A stretch of DNA of 64,000 bases from Vibrio lentus (GTDB lineage Bacteria > Pseudomonadota > Gammaproteobacteria > Enterobacterales > Vibrionaceae), in the NCBI RefSeq assembly GCF_030409755.1, contig NZ_JAUFQE010000002.1:2542001-2606000 (forward strand), read 5' to 3'. The notes under the pieces are model-generated. The model saw only the letters and a list, made by a program, of their open reading frames with translations. It made no database searches and was not told the DNA's origin. Numbering within the stretch: position 1 is the first letter of the stretch; each line of letters starts with the position of its first letter. Positions 23,534-33,752 of the stretch are shown here, in pieces. Position numbers and translations under genes: made by a program.

Positions 23534-23583
23534 ATTTATATTCAATTCAACTTTCTTAATATCAGAAAGTGACGTTCAATATA

Positions 23584-24525
23584 TTATAGATCGTCGATGT
23601 AGCCTAACGAGCGAAGTGCACGCTCATCGTCAGCCCAACCAGACTTAACTTTAACCCAAGTCTCTAGGTAAACCTTACGACCGAATAGTTCTTCCATATC
23701 GATACGAGCTTCACGACCAATCGTTTTGATCTTCTCGCCCGCTTTACCAATCACCATCTTCTTCTGACCAGTACGTTCAACAAGAATCAAAGCATTGATG
23801 TGGAAACCATCGTTATCTGGGTTGTAATCAAAACGCTCGATTTCAACCGTTACTGAGTAAGGTAGTTCTTCGCCTGTGAATCGCATCAGTTTTTCACGGA
23901 TGATTTCAGAGGCCATAAAGCGCTGTGAGCGATCCGTTACGTACTCTTCAGGGAAGTGGTGCGTCGCTTTTGGTAAAGAGTTACGAACGTGCTTACGCAG
24001 TACATCGATATTCTTACCTTGCTTCGCCGAGATTGGCACAACATCAAGGAAGTCCATCTTCTTAGACACTTCCATCATGTGTTGCATCACGTCGGTACGG
24101 TCTTGAACGTTGTCTACCTTGTTAATACAAAGGACTACTGGGAAATCTGTTTTTCTCAGCTTGTTCAGTACCATTTCATCGTCGTCAGTCCAGTGAGTAC
24201 CGTCAACAAGGAAAAATACTAGGTTCACATCGCTCAGTGAGCTGTTCGCCGCACGGTTCATCAAACGGTTGATTGCACGCTTTTCTTCGATGTGAAGTCC
24301 AGGAGTATCAACATAGATCGCTTGGTAATCACCTTCAGTTTCTACGCCCATAATACGGTGACGTGTTGTCTGAGGTTTACGTGATGTGATCGAGATTTTC
24401 TGACCCAAAATATGGTTCAAAAGCGTCGATTTACCTACGTTTGGTCGACCCACGATAGCGATGAAGCCACAGTGTTGGTTTTCCGGTAGGCCCGTTTTTT
24501 TTGCTATCAGATGAAAAGAATGCAT
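23584..24525 (-). CDS. era: GTPase Era (N-terminal frame disrupted)
   Basis: Essential GTPase for 16S rRNA maturation and 30S assembly. The G1 [10 protein letters not shown]3 DTPG and G4 NKVD motifs are intact, as is the C-terminal KH domain ([14 protein letters not shown]). The in-frame ATG at 24525 gives 313 residues but has no clear ribosome site, and its first eight residues are not family-like. A better start, ATG at 24556, overlaps the rnc stop and encodes [20 protein letters not shown]. That is a plausible Era N-terminus, but it runs into an A8 tract (24495-24502), after which the frame is off by one base. Losing one A would join it to [11 protein letters not shown]. See findings. Confidence 0.9.
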   Translation of the reverse strand: MHSFHLIAKKTGLPENQHCGFIAIVGRPNVGKSTLLNHILGQKISITSRKPQTTRHRIMGVETEGDYQAIYVDTPGLHIEEKRAINRLMNRAANSSLSDVNLVFFLVDGTHWTDDDEMVLNKLRKTDFPVVLCINKVDNVQDRTDVMQHMMEVSKKMDFLDVVPISAKQGKNIDVLRKHVRNSLPKATHHFPEEYVTDRSQRFMASEIIREKLMRFTGEELPYSVTVEIERFDYNPDNDGFHINALILVERTGQKKMVIGKAGEKIKTIGREARIDMEELFGRKVYLETWVKVKSGWADDERALRSLGYIDDL

Positions 24526-24548
24526 CGATATCGAAATCTTGATTGTTA

Positions 24549-25226
24549 TCAGACATTACTTAGTTGCTCTAATGCTGTTTCAGCAGCCGCTTGTTCTGCC
24601 TTGCGGCGGCTAGTGCCTTTACCGATAACAGGTTTATCCACACCTGCCACTTCACACTCAACCGTAAACTCTTGGTTGTGTGCTTCACCTTTAATATTAG
24701 TCACTGTGTAGACAGGTAGGGGATTTCTTCGACCTTGTAAAAACTCTTGTAGACGAGTTTTCGGATCTTTTTGAGATACACCAGGCTGAATAGACTCTAG
24801 GCGAGATTGGTACCAGCTTAAAATAATGCGGCGAACAACCTCGGTATCACTATCTAAATAGACAGCACCGATGATCGCTTCAACAGCATCCGCTAGAATA
24901 GAATCACGACGGAAACCGCCACTCTTCAACTCACCTGGACCTAATTTTAAGTAATCTCCTAGTTCGAATTCACGACCTAGTTCTGCCAATGTATGACCAC
25001 GTACTAATGTTGCGCGCATGCGGCTCATATCACCTTCGTTTACCTTAGGGAAACGGTGGTAAAGATCATCAGCGATAACAAAACTTAAAATTGAATCGCC
25101 CAGAAACTCAAGACGTTCGTTGTGTTTACCTGCGGCGCTGCGGTGAGTCAGCGCCAGATGGATAAGATCGGCATCATTAAACTGATAGCCAATCTTTCTC
25201 TCTAGTTTATCAATTGGAGAATTCAT
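24549..25226 (-). CDS. rnc: Ribonuclease III
   Basis: Cleaves double-stranded RNA, including the 30S rRNA precursor. It is 225 residues. The catalytic motif [16 protein letters not shown] and the second acidic cluster [15 protein letters not shown] are intact. The C-terminal dsRNA-binding domain runs from [14 protein letters not shown] to [18 protein letters not shown]. It sits 26 bases after lepB, and its stop overlaps the probable true era start, as in other gammaproteobacterial rnc-era operons. Confidence 0.97.
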   Translation of the reverse strand: MNSPIDKLERKIGYQFNDADLIHLALTHRSAAGKHNERLEFLGDSILSFVIADDLYHRFPKVNEGDMSRMRATLVRGHTLAELGREFELGDYLKLGPGELKSGGFRRDSILADAVEAIIGAVYLDSDTEVVRRIILSWYQSRLESIQPGVSQKDPKTRLQEFLQGRRNPLPVYTVTNIKGEAHNQEFTVECEVAGVDKPVIGKGTSRRKAEQAAAETALEQLSNV

Positions 25227-25252
25227 GCTCTCTCGATGTGTTATGTGATCGA

Positions 25253-26149
25253 TTAGTGAATCCCACCGATGCGATTAAAACGCACACCAGTAGGAATCCA
25301 TGTTGGAAGTACACTGTCTGAACCGCGTTCGAATTCGAAGCTGATCCAAATAGCAACGGCCTTACCAACAAGGTTTGCTTCAGGGACAAAGCCCCAGTAA
25401 CGGCTATCAGCACTGTTGTCACGGTTATCACCCATCACAAAGTATTGGCCTTCTGGAACGATCCACTCGTTAACACCATTGCGGGGTTGATATGCTTGCA
25501 CACGATCACGACGTAATGGGTTAACTAAAATTTGGTGCTCCACGTCACCCAGCTGTTCATTCAGCTGAATCAGAGGCACACCGTCTTGAATAAATTGGCT
25601 TTCTTCAACGTGACTTAGTTTCACTGGTTCACAGCTACTTGTACCCTTCGCTTGAATGCAGACCTCTTTGCGGCTGCTGTAGCGAATTGTGTCGCCAGGC
25701 ATACCAACAACACGTTTGATGTAGTCGATATTCGGCTGAGGAGGGTACTTAAATACGATTGAGTCACCGCGTTCTGGCTTGCCTGTTTCTACCAACTGAG
25801 TGCGCCATACTGGGTCTTTTAGACCGTACGCGTACTTCTCTACCAAGATGAAATCACCAACCAAAAGGGTTGGCATCATCGAACCAGATGGGATTTGAAA
25901 CGGTTCATAGATGAATGAACGCAAGATCAAAACAAATGCAATTACCGGGAAAATGGACACACTGTTCTCAACCCACCAAGGCTGAGCCGTAACTTTTGCG
26001 CTGGTTTCAGCGTCTAGGCCATTTGATTGTGCTTCAACGTTAGCCAGTTTTTGTTGGCGCTTCTTCGCCCACACAAACTTTTCCAACGCCCATACAATGC
26101 CGGTCACTAGAGTTACGATCACTAAGATAAGCGAAAATGTATTAGCCAT
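25253..26149 (-). CDS. lepB: Signal peptidase I
   Basis: Inner-membrane protease that removes signal peptides from exported proteins. It is 298 residues. Two membrane helices (about 4-24 and 62-79) flank a cytoplasmic loop, and the rest is periplasmic. The catalytic Ser90 in [11 protein letters not shown] and the Lys145 general base in [12 protein letters not shown] fall at the same numbers as in the E. coli enzyme. [14 protein letters not shown] is the late signature. It lies between lepA and rnc in the standard operon. Confidence 0.97.
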   Translation of the reverse strand: MANTFSLILVIVTLVTGIVWALEKFVWAKKRQQKLANVEAQSNGLDAETSAKVTAQPWWVENSVSIFPVIAFVLILRSFIYEPFQIPSGSMMPTLLVGDFILVEKYAYGLKDPVWRTQLVETGKPERGDSIVFKYPPQPNIDYIKRVVGMPGDTIRYSSRKEVCIQAKGTSSCEPVKLSHVEESQFIQDGVPLIQLNEQLGDVEHQILVNPLRRDRVQAYQPRNGVNEWIVPEGQYFVMGDNRDNSADSRYWGFVPEANLVGKAVAIWISFEFERGSDSVLPTWIPTGVRFNRIGGIH

Positions 26150-26246
26150 TGATATCCCTTAAATTTCATTTCTTTAAAAATAACGAAAGTGAAAGAATAG
26201 CGAGCTACTCTTCCACTTTCAATTATTCGTTTAATGCTGGATAAAG

Positions 26247-28040
26247 TTAGTCTTTACCAACATGAAGAATCGCTAAGAATGCTTCTTGAGGCAGTTCAAC
26301 GTTACCGATCTGCTTCATACGCTTCTTACCTTCTTTTTGTTTCTTAAGAAGTTTCTTCTTACGACTGATATCACCACCGTAACATTTTGCGATTACGTTC
26401 TTACGCAGTTGTTTCACTGTAGAACGAGCAATGATGTGGTTACCAATCGCGGCTTGAATCGCGATATCAAACATTTGACGAGGGATGAATTCTTTCATCT
26501 TCTCAACCAATAGACGACCACGAGACTGTGCAATGTCTTTGTGCGTAATGATAGCCAGTGCGTCAACCGTTTCGCCATTAAGCAATACGTCTACACGAAC
26601 CATGTTCGACACTTCAAAACGTTGGAAGTTGTAATCCAGTGACGCATAGCCACGAGATGTTGATTTCAAACGGTCGAAGAAGTCTAGAACCACTTCTGCC
26701 ATTGGCAGGTCGTAAGTCACAGCAACTTGCTTACCGTGGTAAACCATATCAACTTGAACACCACGTTTTTCTACACATAAGGTAATTACGTTACCTAGGT
26801 AGTCAGACGGTACAAGGATATTACAACGAGCGATAGGCTCACGAATTTCTTCTAAATCATTAGTCGCAGGCAGTTTAGCCGGGCTATCAACGTAAAGAAT
26901 GCTGCCATCCGTTTTTACAACTTCGTACACTACGGTTGGTGCCGTTGTGATTAGGTCTAGGTCGTATTCACGCTCTAAACGCTCTTGGATGATCTCCATG
27001 TGAAGCATTCCTAAGAAGCCACAACGGAAACCAAAACCAAGTGCTGCTGAACTTTCTGGTTCGAAGAACAGTGATGCATCGTTCAGGCTTAGTTTGCCTA
27101 GTGCGTCACGGAAGTTTTCGTAGTCATCAGACGATACTGGGAATAGACCTGCATATACCTGAGGCTTCACTTTTTGGAAACCAGGTAGACGTTCTGTGCT
27201 GCCGCCTTTTGCAAGCGTCAACGTATCACCAACAGGTGCGCCAAGGATGTCTTTAATACCACAAACAACCCAACCCACTTCGCCAGTATTTAGCTCAGTT
27301 GTGTCGATTTGCTTAGGAGTGAAGATACCTAGACGGTCAACACCCCAAACTTGGTCTGTCGACATTACTTTAATCTTGTCGTTCTTCTTCAGCTTACCGT
27401 TCTTGATACGAACCAAAGAAACAACGCCTAAGTAGTTATCGAACCAAGAGTCGATGATCAGCGCTTGTAGTGGCGCTTCTGGATCACCTTCTGGTGGTGG
27501 GATAGCCGTTACGATGTTTTCAAGAACGTCGTCAACACCGATACCGGTTTTTGCAGAACAACGAGTCGCTTCCATCGCATCGATACCAACGATCTCTTCG
27601 ATTTCTTCAGCAACACGCTCAGGTTCAGCTGCAGGTAAGTCAATCTTGTTCAAGATTGGCACTACTTCCAGTTCCATTTCGATCGCGGTGTAACAGTTTG
27701 CTAGAGTTTGTGCTTCAACACCTTGACCAGCATCCACAACCAATAGCGCGCCTTCACAAGCGGCTAAAGAACGAGATACTTCGTAAGAGAAATCTACGTG
27801 TCCTGGAGTGTCGATAAAGTTAAGTTGGTAAGTTTCACCATCTTTCGCTTTGTAATCTAAAGTCACACTCTGCGCTTTAATTGTAATACCACGCTCGCGT
27901 TCTATATCCATAGAATCGAGGACTTGAGCTGCCATCTCACGTTCACTTAACCCTCCACAAACTTGGATTAAGCGGTCAGAAAGGGTCGACTTACCGTGGT
28001 CGATGTGGGCGATAATCGAAAAATTACGAATGTGCTTCAT
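26247..28040 (-). CDS. lepA: Elongation factor 4 (LepA)
   Basis: Ribosome-associated translational GTPase implicated in initiation and back-translocation. It is 597 residues. The GTPase domain starts [25 protein letters not shown], with DTPGHVDF and NKIDLP. The LepA-specific C-terminal domain ends [24 protein letters not shown] and [14 protein letters not shown]. It is the gene before lepB, as in E. coli. Confidence 0.97.
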   Translation of the reverse strand: MKHIRNFSIIAHIDHGKSTLSDRLIQVCGGLSEREMAAQVLDSMDIERERGITIKAQSVTLDYKAKDGETYQLNFIDTPGHVDFSYEVSRSLAACEGALLVVDAGQGVEAQTLANCYTAIEMELEVVPILNKIDLPAAEPERVAEEIEEIVGIDAMEATRCSAKTGIGVDDVLENIVTAIPPPEGDPEAPLQALIIDSWFDNYLGVVSLVRIKNGKLKKNDKIKVMSTDQVWGVDRLGIFTPKQIDTTELNTGEVGWVVCGIKDILGAPVGDTLTLAKGGSTERLPGFQKVKPQVYAGLFPVSSDDYENFRDALGKLSLNDASLFFEPESSAALGFGFRCGFLGMLHMEIIQERLEREYDLDLITTAPTVVYEVVKTDGSILYVDSPAKLPATNDLEEIREPIARCNILVPSDYLGNVITLCVEKRGVQVDMVYHGKQVAVTYDLPMAEVVLDFFDRLKSTSRGYASLDYNFQRFEVSNMVRVDVLLNGETVDALAIITHKDIAQSRGRLLVEKMKEFIPRQMFDIAIQAAIGNHIIARSTVKQLRKNVIAKCYGGDISRKKKLLKKQKEGKKRMKQIGNVELPQEAFLAILHVGKD

Positions 28041-28177
28041 AGGCTTGGTGTGACTAAACTCTTTGAATAGGGATAATAAGAAAGCCGCGACGCGTCCAAT
28101 CTACAGTCAGCATTGGTGGCGGCATTTCAATCAAGTTGGCAGATTCTACCCAATTTAAGGGCAAGAAGCATCATAAA

Positions 28178-28648
28178 TTAGACGAGAGGCTCGCCTAGGA
28201 TTCGAATCAAGACGACTTCTTGCTTGGATTTGTCTTCCATAGGTTTGGCTAACCGCTTAGCTAAGGCAATACCACCAGCAGTAAACAGCACAGCACTTAA
28301 GATAACAATGCCCTCGCCCCCTTGGAGTAAGGGTTGTAACAAGAGTTGTCCAAAACCAGCACCAATCATCAACATGAAAAGTGGAATGAGGTAAACAATC
28401 GCCGCCGACTGAAGTAGGCTTTTTTCTGGAAAGCCAATTTCTACGATTTGTCCTGCTTTAACTAAACTTTTGGTTTTAAGCTGCCAAAACAAAGATTTAT
28501 TGCCGACAGCTTTAGTAACAATACCGGTTCCACAGCTCTTTTGAGAAGAACAGCTACTGCAACTGGTTTGTTGTTCGCAGCTCAGATGAACAAAAAATTG
28601 CTTACCTTTTTGTTCGACTGAGCTGACGGTAGCAAGCGCGGTCATCAT
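28178..28648 (-). CDS. rseC: RseC (SoxR-reducing system protein)
   Basis: Inner-membrane protein of the rpoE-rseABC operon, with a proposed role in reducing SoxR and in sigma-E control. It is 156 residues. Four cysteines in the N-terminal region (Cys24, Cys30, Cys33, Cys39; spacing C-x5-C-x2-C-x5-C) suggest a metal or iron-sulfur site. Two membrane helices follow (about 82-101 and 109-128). Its ATG overlaps the rseB TGA by four bases. Confidence 0.92.
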   Translation of the reverse strand: MMTALATVSSVEQKGKQFFVHLSCEQQTSCSSCSSQKSCGTGIVTKAVGNKSLFWQLKTKSLVKAGQIVEIGFPEKSLLQSAAIVYLIPLFMLMIGAGFGQLLLQPLLQGGEGIVILSAVLFTAGGIALAKRLAKPMEDKSKQEVVLIRILGEPLV

Positions 28649-29607
28649 TGCGCTGGAACCGAATTAGCAAACTTGATTGATTGAGCAATACGCTTAGCGG
28701 TGGCTGGCGGAATGTCACCCACTACAGAGATCTCGCGGTCTCCATTCACTAAACTGTGTAACGTTCGACGTCCTTGACGCACCAACTGACCTTTCAATGA
28801 ATGTTCATCTTTATCGGCAACGTACACCGAGAAACTGAATAATCCATCACTGAACAGTTGGCTCTCAACCATTTTATTGGTTGCCGCCATTGGATAACGA
28901 CTGAGTTCTTTTGACTTAAAGCCTTCCGGAATCCAAGACACTTCCCAGTTAGTTTCACTCACTAAACCTTCAGGCAATGACAGTACTTTCGGCAGTTGAG
29001 CGCTATTCAAGCCCCCCATCGCCTCTGCAATTTTGTCATTTACCACGTAAGAAATAGTGCGGTACTGTTCTAAGACCTCACCGTCACGATCAAGAAGATC
29101 GGCACGTAAAGGAAGATTGGTTTTTTCGTCAACCCATACGACATAAGAATAGCGAAGCCCATCTTTCGGAACCACTCGCAATACTTGTGTAGTACTTCCA
29201 GCTTCACGAGCTCGACCAACTTTAACGAAATCGTAGTAGTCGTTAAGCGCGTCAATATCTCGGTTAATCATAGGAATGACAGGTGCAACCATGCTGCCAG
29301 ACTGGATAGTGAATGGTTCTGTACCCGGTTCTATATAGCTAACTTCGTCGCCACGTCGAATGACTTCGCGAACAGGGCCGCTTAAGTAAACAAGGTGTGC
29401 TAGTTGTTGGTCGTCGTTAACTGCATGACGATAAAGCAGAGGTTCAATACTGCTCTTCTTTATCAAGATATAGGAGAGTTCGTAATTTAGATGCTGACTG
29501 GCCTCGTTCATTTGATGCAATAACGCCTTTGCAGTAATTTCCTCTGCAAAGGCCGTTGGAGACATCAAGCTGAACAGTGTCAGTGCACTGACCAGGATTT
29601 TCTTCAT
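28645..29607 (-). CDS. rseB: Sigma-E regulator RseB
   Basis: Periplasmic protein that binds RseA and shields it from DegS; it responds to lipopolysaccharide intermediates. It is 320 residues with a clear signal peptide ending near Ala21 (SPTAFA). The MucB/RseB N-terminal and C-terminal domains span the rest. It overlaps rseA by four bases upstream and rseC by four bases downstream, so the trio is translationally coupled. Confidence 0.94.
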   Translation of the reverse strand: MKKILVSALTLFSLMSPTAFAEEITAKALLHQMNEASQHLNYELSYILIKKSSIEPLLYRHAVNDDQQLAHLVYLSGPVREVIRRGDEVSYIEPGTEPFTIQSGSMVAPVIPMINRDIDALNDYYDFVKVGRAREAGSTTQVLRVVPKDGLRYSYVVWVDEKTNLPLRADLLDRDGEVLEQYRTISYVVNDKIAEAMGGLNSAQLPKVLSLPEGLVSETNWEVSWIPEGFKSKELSRYPMAATNKMVESQLFSDGLFSFSVYVADKDEHSLKGQLVRQGRRTLHSLVNGDREISVVGDIPPATAKRIAQSIKFANSVPAQ

Positions 29608-30227
29608 TCAATGTCCGATTCTAGATGTGCATCTTGCATTGGCGATGCATCACTGTTTAATCTTAGCTGTAACTCATAATCTTCTAACAATGCATGAACG
29701 CGTTTGCGCTGCTCTTGCAAGTTAGCTTCAGATGCTGGTTTCTCAACAGAGTCACGCGTCAAGCTTACTGGTTCAGCAGAACCCGCAAACGGAATCGTCT
29801 GGAGTACAGGCAGCTGTTCTGGTGCTGCTGGGTCACTGCCACCATATTGTTGAACACCTAACACAACAGCTAGAGAAACACAGGCTGCAACGGCAACTTG
29901 TCCAAACTGTTGTAACCAAGCAGGAAGCTGGCGCTTAGCTTGTTGAGGTTTCGGTTGTTCTTCAATTGGAGCAACAACAGGTTCTACATTCACTTGGTGC
30001 AAGTTCGACATTGAACCGTGTGCTGGCTCGCTTTCAAGCGCAGCGGCAACACTGTTAGCAATGTTCCAACCTTGACTTTCTGGCGCATCCCCACGCATTA
30101 CATCACCAATTAAATGGTAATTCTGCCAGGTATCCATGCTTTCTTGATCAGACTCCAACTCTGCAATCAGAGCTTTGTCGATCATTTCTCCATCCATGAG
30201 TGTCGAAAGCTTTTCTTTATCAGCCAT
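29604..30227 (-). CDS. rseA: Anti-sigma-E factor RseA
   Basis: Membrane anti-sigma factor that holds RpoE inactive until cleaved by DegS and RseP. It is 207 residues from MADKEKLSTLMDGEMIDKAL; an ATG four codons earlier is possible. The N-terminal sigma-binding domain covers about residues 1-65. A Pro/Gln-rich segment precedes a single membrane helix (LPAWLQQFGQVAVAACVSLAVVLG), and a periplasmic tail follows. Its stop overlaps rseB by four bases. Confidence 0.94.
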   Translation of the reverse strand: MADKEKLSTLMDGEMIDKALIAELESDQESMDTWQNYHLIGDVMRGDAPESQGWNIANSVAAALESEPAHGSMSNLHQVNVEPVVAPIEEQPKPQQAKRQLPAWLQQFGQVAVAACVSLAVVLGVQQYGGSDPAAPEQLPVLQTIPFAGSAEPVSLTRDSVEKPASEANLQEQRKRVHALLEDYELQLRLNSDASPMQDAHLESDIE

Positions 30228-30253
30228 TATTTTCACCATAATTATTACAAGTT

Positions 30254-30832
30254 CTAGCGTTGTAAAAGAGGTTTAATTTTCTTTTCCACTGCTTCACGAG
30301 CTCGGAAAATACGCGAACGTACGGTTCCTACAGGGCAATCCATTACTTCTGCAATCTCTTCGTAGCTCAAACCTTCGAGCTCACGCAGCGTCATTGCAGT
30401 TTTTAAGTCTTCTGGTAACGCTTCAATCGCACCAAAAACGACCTGTTTCAATTCTTTGGACAGCGTTAAGTTCTCAGGGTTCGATATTTCTTTTAACGCG
30501 CTGCCTGTTTCGTAATATTCTGCATCTTCTGCATCAACATCTGTTGCTGGCGGCCTGCGGCTCTGAGCAACAATATGATTTTTAGCGGTGTTCACGGCAA
30601 TTCGGTACAACCATGTATAGAAGGCACTTTCGCCACGAAAATTAGGTATCGCGCGGTAAGCTTTAATAAAAGCTTCTTGTGCTACATCAGGTACATCACC
30701 AGAATTATTCACGTATCGAGAGATAAGGTTACACACTTTATTTTGGTACTTAACCACTAGTAAGTTAAATGCCTGCTTATCTCCACTCTGCACTCGCTCA
30801 ATCAACACTTGATCGGTTAGCTGCTCGTTCAT
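30254..30832 (-). CDS. rpoE: RNA polymerase sigma factor RpoE
   Basis: Extracytoplasmic-function sigma factor for envelope stress. It is 192 residues, with sigma region 2 (YQNKVCNLISRYVNNSGDVPD, FRGESAFYTWLYRIAVNTAK) and region 4 (MTLRELEGLSYEEIAEVMDC, GTVRSRIFRAREAV). It heads the rpoE-rseABC operon and is divergent from nadB, as in E. coli. A candidate self-recognised promoter lies about 100 bases upstream. Confidence 0.97.
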   Translation of the reverse strand: MNEQLTDQVLIERVQSGDKQAFNLLVVKYQNKVCNLISRYVNNSGDVPDVAQEAFIKAYRAIPNFRGESAFYTWLYRIAVNTAKNHIVAQSRRPPATDVDAEDAEYYETGSALKEISNPENLTLSKELKQVVFGAIEALPEDLKTAMTLRELEGLSYEEIAEVMDCPVGTVRSRIFRAREAVEKKIKPLLQR

Positions 30833-31221
30833 TCGAGCGGGTACTCCTATTGTTATAACCCTTACCTTCGCAGATATGGGTACTAATTATGCGAAATGTA
30901 GTATTGACACCACCGTCTACAAGAGCACTATTGTGACTAAGCCAAATACTGAAAGTTCCAACTTTCTTAAAATTATTTGCCATTATTGTTTCACAATGTG
31001 ATGTAATAAAAATAGCTATCCCTATTAATTTGGGGAAACTTGAGCAAAAGCAATGGTATTGAGCAATTAAATATTTCTAGATAGCTGTCTATATCTTGAT
31101 TTTGCATAGCGTTTTAGGATGGCACTGCGGGGATTATAACAGTCTTACCCCAACTCCTAAAACAAGACAGAGTCAATTGAGAGTGGACAACTCTACTATA
31201 GCCCGGGATTTAATAAGTTTT
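30833..31221. other. Divergent rpoE-nadB promoter region
   Basis: This 389-base gap carries the candidate sigma-E promoter for rpoE and the leader of nadB. The nadB reading frame is open for 42 codons upstream of its chosen start, without family-like sequence. Nothing else is recognisable. Confidence 0.6.
30932..30959 (-). promoter_or_regulatory. Candidate sigma-E promoter for rpoE
   Basis: On the minus strand, GGAACTT (30953-30959) matches the sigma-E -35 consensus. It is followed 16 bases later by TCACA (30932-30936), a weak -10. The rpoE operon is autoregulated in E. coli, so the position is sensible. Confidence 0.55.
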
Positions 31222-32838
31222 ATGAACGCAAACCGTGAACATCAGTGTGATGTATTAGTGGTAGGAAGTGGTGCGGCAGGCTTGTCATTAGCCTTACGTG
31301 TAGCAGAACATGCAAAAGTAATTGTATTAAGCAAAGGACCACGTAGCGAAGGATCGACGTATTACGCACAAGGTGGTATTGCCGCGGTATTCGATGAATC
31401 AGACAGTATTGAGTCTCACGTAGAAGATACTCAAATTGCTGGTGCTGGGCTATGTGAAGAAGATACAGTTCAATTCATTGCTGAAAATGCAAAAGAGTGT
31501 GTGCAGTGGCTAATTGATGGCGGCGTTCCATTTGATAAAGATGAGAACAGCACTGAAGGCCAACCTAAATATCACCTCACTCGTGAAGGCGGACACAGCC
31601 ACCGCCGAATTTTGCACGCTGCCGATGCAACTGGCATGGCGATGCAAACCTCACTACAAGACAACGTCAATAATCACCCCAACATCGAGATCTTTGAGCG
31701 TCACAATGCACTTGATTTGATCACAGAAGATAAAGTCGGTGGTTCGAAAGACAAAGTTATCGGTGCCTACATCTGGAACCGTAACCAAGAACACGTAGAA
31801 ACCGTGCGTGCTAAATTTGTGGTACTCGCAACTGGCGGCGCTTCCAAGGTTTACCAATACACTTCAAACCCTGACGTCTCTTCAGGTGATGGTATTGCTA
31901 TCGCTTGGCGTGCTGGTTGTCGTGTCGCAAACCTCGAATTCAACCAATTCCACCCAACATGTCTATTCCACCCAGAAGCGCGTAACTTCCTTCTGACAGA
32001 AGCATTGCGTGGCGAAGGCGCTTATTTACGTCGCCCTGATGGTTCAAGATTCATGAAGGACTTCGACGAGCGTGGTGAACTGGCCCCTCGTGATGTGGTT
32101 GCTCGTGCGATTGATTTTGAAATGAAGCGCTTAGGCGCAGACTGCATGTATGTCGACATCAGCCACAAGCCTGAAGAATTCATTACCGCGCATTTCCCAA
32201 TGATCCACACGCGTTTGATGGATTTGGGTATCGACATGACCAAAGAGCCGATCCCTATCGTACCGGCTGCCCACTACACTTGTGGTGGTGTGATGGTGAA
32301 TAAGCAAGGTCAAACCGACTTAACTAACTTATATGCGATTGGCGAAGTGAGCTACACCGGCCTACACGGTGCGAACCGTATGGCTTCAAACTCATTGCTT
32401 GAGTGTGTGGTATACGCATGGGCTGCAGCGAAAGATATCGTTGAGAACATCGACCAATCTCAACTGTGTGCTGAACTGCCTGCATGGGATGAAAGCCAAG
32501 TCACCAACAGTGATGAAGAGGTAATCATTCAACATAACTGGCACGAGCTAAGACTGTTCATGTGGGATTACATGGGTATTGTTCGAACGGATAAACGTCT
32601 AGAACGTGCAATGCGCCGTATTCAGATGCTGCAGCAAGAAACTCATGAGTACTACAGTTACTTTAAGGTTTCGAACAACCTGCTTGAACTGCGTAACTTA
32701 TTGCAAGTAGCAGAACTGATGGTGCGTTGTGCGATGCAACGTAAAGAGAGCCGAGGCCTGCACTATACGTTGGATTACCCAGAGCTTGCAGAAGACAGCG
32801 GTCCAACCATTCTCACACCAGAGAGAAACCAATCATAA
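31222..32838 (+). CDS. nadB: L-aspartate oxidase
   Basis: FAD enzyme that oxidises aspartate to iminoaspartate, the first step of NAD synthesis. The ATG at 31222 gives 538 residues starting [20 protein letters not shown], close to the 540 of E. coli. The FAD-binding [59 protein letters not shown] and [24 protein letters not shown] motifs are present. It is transcribed away from rpoE, the usual arrangement. Confidence 0.96.
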   Translation: MNANREHQCDVLVVGSGAAGLSLALRVAEHAKVIVLSKGPRSEGSTYYAQGGIAAVFDESDSIESHVEDTQIAGAGLCEEDTVQFIAENAKECVQWLIDGGVPFDKDENSTEGQPKYHLTREGGHSHRRILHAADATGMAMQTSLQDNVNNHPNIEIFERHNALDLITEDKVGGSKDKVIGAYIWNRNQEHVETVRAKFVVLATGGASKVYQYTSNPDVSSGDGIAIAWRAGCRVANLEFNQFHPTCLFHPEARNFLLTEALRGEGAYLRRPDGSRFMKDFDERGELAPRDVVARAIDFEMKRLGADCMYVDISHKPEEFITAHFPMIHTRLMDLGIDMTKEPIPIVPAAHYTCGGVMVNKQGQTDLTNLYAIGEVSYTGLHGANRMASNSLLECVVYAWAAAKDIVENIDQSQLCAELPAWDESQVTNSDEEVIIQHNWHELRLFMWDYMGIVRTDKRLERAMRRIQMLQQETHEYYSYFKVSNNLLELRNLLQVAELMVRCAMQRKESRGLHYTLDYPELAEDSGPTILTPERNQS

Positions 32839-32892
32839 CCATTGGTTAAAAGTTATTAGCGGCTTAATAGGTTAACCAAAAGCAATCAAATG

Positions 32893-32920
32893 AAAGGGAG
32901 CCAAGTGCTCTCTTTTCTTT
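32893..32920 (+). terminator. Probable terminator after nadB
   Basis: A short stem GGGAGC paired with GCTCTC, followed by TTTTCTTTTG. Modest strength. Confidence 0.55.
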
Positions 32921-32948
32921 TGTCTAACGCTTTCTTTTATTTGATGCT

Positions 32949-33377
32949 CTAGCTTATCTCGCGGGCTCGTTGTAGGTTTGCCAGAAAATGTCGATACTCA
33001 CGTTCATCACAACTATCTCGCCATAACAGTACTGAATGTCCACATTCAAAACTCAGTTTAACGAAAAATTGCGCCCAAACCTTATCGACGGTCTTGAGAA
33101 CATAATGTTGGTCATTCAATCTAACTTCCCCATCGAGTTTGTAATCGAAACAACCATGAGCAGCATTAACCACAACCGTATCGGTTTTGAATAAAGCGAT
33201 CATGAGATACAAACAGTAGAGACTGGCAACAAGAGGGATGGAGGAGAATACGATGAAAAACAAAAGGCACCCAAAAATAGTGCCTTTTGCAAATAATGCG
33301 GAATATGAAGGGTTAAGCTGAAGCCTAACGAACCTTGCTGAGGTTATGCGCGACAATTTTATCAACCATTGATGCAT
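32949..33377 (-). CDS. ygfX: YgfX-family membrane protein
   Basis: A small membrane protein that pairs genetically with SdhE; in E. coli it has been described as a cytoskeleton-affecting toxin, but its real role is uncertain. From the ATG at 33377 it has 142 residues, with two membrane helices at about 32-50 and 52-66 and a cytoplasmic tail with conserved tryptophans (VWAQFFVKL, LLWRDSCDE). The N-terminus is unclear. The ATG start overlaps sdhE by 53 bases, and the family-like part starts near VRLQLNPSYS. TTG codons at 33365 or 33356 are alternatives. Confidence 0.75.
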   Translation of the reverse strand: MHQWLIKLSRITSARFVRLQLNPSYSALFAKGTIFGCLLFFIVFSSIPLVASLYCLYLMIALFKTDTVVVNAAHGCFDYKLDGEVRLNDQHYVLKTVDKVWAQFFVKLSFECGHSVLLWRDSCDEREYRHFLANLQRAREIS

Positions 33378-33585
33378 GACCTAGGTTTTCACTGCGCCCG
33401 TGTCCCATCACCCAAGTAAACAGATCTGGGTCATCACACTCTAATAGAGAAACAAACTCGCGCTGTTCCTGCTCTTGCAACGAATCAAAACACTCTTCAA
33501 AAAATGGCATGATGACTACATCAAGTTCTAACATGCCGCGACGGCAACCCCATTTAATTCGTGCTTTCTGCTCTGCAGTGTACAT
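33325..33585 (-). CDS. sdhE: FAD assembly factor SdhE
   Basis: Promotes covalent attachment of FAD to succinate dehydrogenase and fumarate reductase flavoproteins. It is 86 residues with the RGxxE signature as RRGMLELD (Arg16-Gly17...Glu20) and the conserved FVSLLECDDPDLFTWVMG. It is cotranscribed with ygfX and divergent from ygfZ, as in E. coli. Confidence 0.93.
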   Translation of the reverse strand: MYTAEQKARIKWGCRRGMLELDVVIMPFFEECFDSLQEQEQREFVSLLECDDPDLFTWVMGHGRSENLGHASMVDKIVAHNLSKVR

Positions 33586-33752
33586 TGGCTATCCTCACCT
33601 ATAATTTTTCTTTCTCGGAGTGTAACAAGTCATACGCTCTGCAACTACTATGTGAGTCACAGTCCCTATCTAAGCTCACAAAAAAACCTAGGCTGACAAA
33701 GAAACAGAACCGGATTAACATAGAGCCAAATAAAATTCTTAGGAAAGATAAA

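Noticed and set aside
24494..24502. A AAAAAAC slippery heptamer in the era leader, suggesting programmed -1 frameshifting
   Set aside because: A -1 shift there moves into the wrong frame. Joining the N-terminus to Era needs skipping one base (+1) or losing one A, so classical -1 frameshifting does not explain it.
32951..33377. ygfX-sdhE as a newly found toxin-antitoxin pair
   Set aside because: The pair is the known cptAB/ygfXY locus. SdhE has a well-supported role in flavinylation, and toxin function is disputed.
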